NCBI GenBank assembly: GCA_937916075.1 | Contig: CALGHW010000173.1 | Coordinates: 1-14,318, forward strand | DNA from: an uncultured Prevotella sp. | GTDB lineage: Bacteria > Bacteroidota > Bacteroidia > Bacteroidales > Bacteroidaceae | Length of the DNA: 14,318 bases | Direction of reading: 5' to 3' | Part shown: one piece after another, positions 14,264-14,318 of the stretch | Layout: each line of letters opens with the position of its first letter | How positions within the stretch are numbered: the stretch's first letter is position 1 | Position numbers and translations under genes: made by a program | Notes under the pieces: model-generated | Database searches by the model: none | What the model was told of the DNA's origin: nothing | What the model saw: only the letters and a program-made list of their open reading frames with translations

Positions 14264-14318
14264 AGTTGCCTAATTATGAAGAGAAACCTGCCAAGTTTCT
14301 CCCAGAAATTAGGCAACT
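14264..14318. repeat. Nested inverted repeat at the window edge
   Basis: Outer arms AGTTGCCTAATT (14264-14275) and AATTAGGCAACT (14307-14318) are perfect complements. Inside them GAGAAAC (14281-14287) and GTTTCTC (14295-14301) form a second stem with a 7-nt loop. The window ends on the last base of the outer arm, so the stem may extend. It could be a structured RNA, a terminator for a gene beyond the edge, or the end of a palindromic mobile element. Confidence 0.6.

Noticed and set aside
14264..14318. Integron attC site
   Set aside because: The arms do not fit the GTTRRRY / RYYYAAC core pattern, and there is no cassette array or integrase in view.

Overview
The window looks like chromosomal DNA of a Bacteroidales bacterium, probably Prevotellaceae (lineage inferred from content, not tested). 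The evidence is Bacteroidetes-type promoters (TTTG about 20 nt from TAnnTTTG), mostly A-rich leaders without Shine-Dalgarno sites, a PG_1098-like methyltransferase, the long Bacteroidetes form of LepB, a WbqC-family gene, an OmpA protein with a Lys-Pro-Glu-Pro linker, and a relic of the AAA-ATPase-like/PDDEXK_9 family common in gut Bacteroidales.

Layout. Positions 1-1662 hold the 3' end of an outer-membrane-type protein gene and a THUMP-like SAM methyltransferase gene, both on +. An OmpA-family gene converges on them from the - strand (2791-1688); its likely terminator lies inside the methyltransferase coding sequence. Between ompA and the next + gene sit two back-to-back promoters, followed on the + side by a perfect 16-bp palindrome at the predicted transcription start. 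A + strand run follows: GNAT-like acetyltransferase, topoisomerase IV subunit B (parE), S41 C-terminal processing peptidase, dapB, signal peptidase I (lepB), a degenerate S26 signal peptidase paralogue, and a WbqC-family gene. Most gaps are short (12-81 nt), so several of these genes are probably co-transcribed.

After wbqC come two adjacent long hairpins. Then there is a - strand relic of an AAA-ATPase-like/PDDEXK_9 gene that has lost its Walker A end and its middle. Next is a promoter driving two overlapping genes for secreted proteins: a 159-aa protein ending in a type IX-like sorting tail, and a 448-aa protein of three fibronectin-III-like repeats without such a tail. A strong intrinsic terminator closes this unit. 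The last 230 bases carry no gene I can support, but they end in a nested inverted repeat cut off by the window edge.

The main points for a second look are the S26 paralogue next to lepB, in which the catalytic Ser and Lys positions both read Cys; the secreted protein pair; the ompA terminator embedded in a convergent gene; and the palindrome at the acetyltransferase promoter. No CRISPR array, phage, intact mobile element, tRNA or rRNA was seen.
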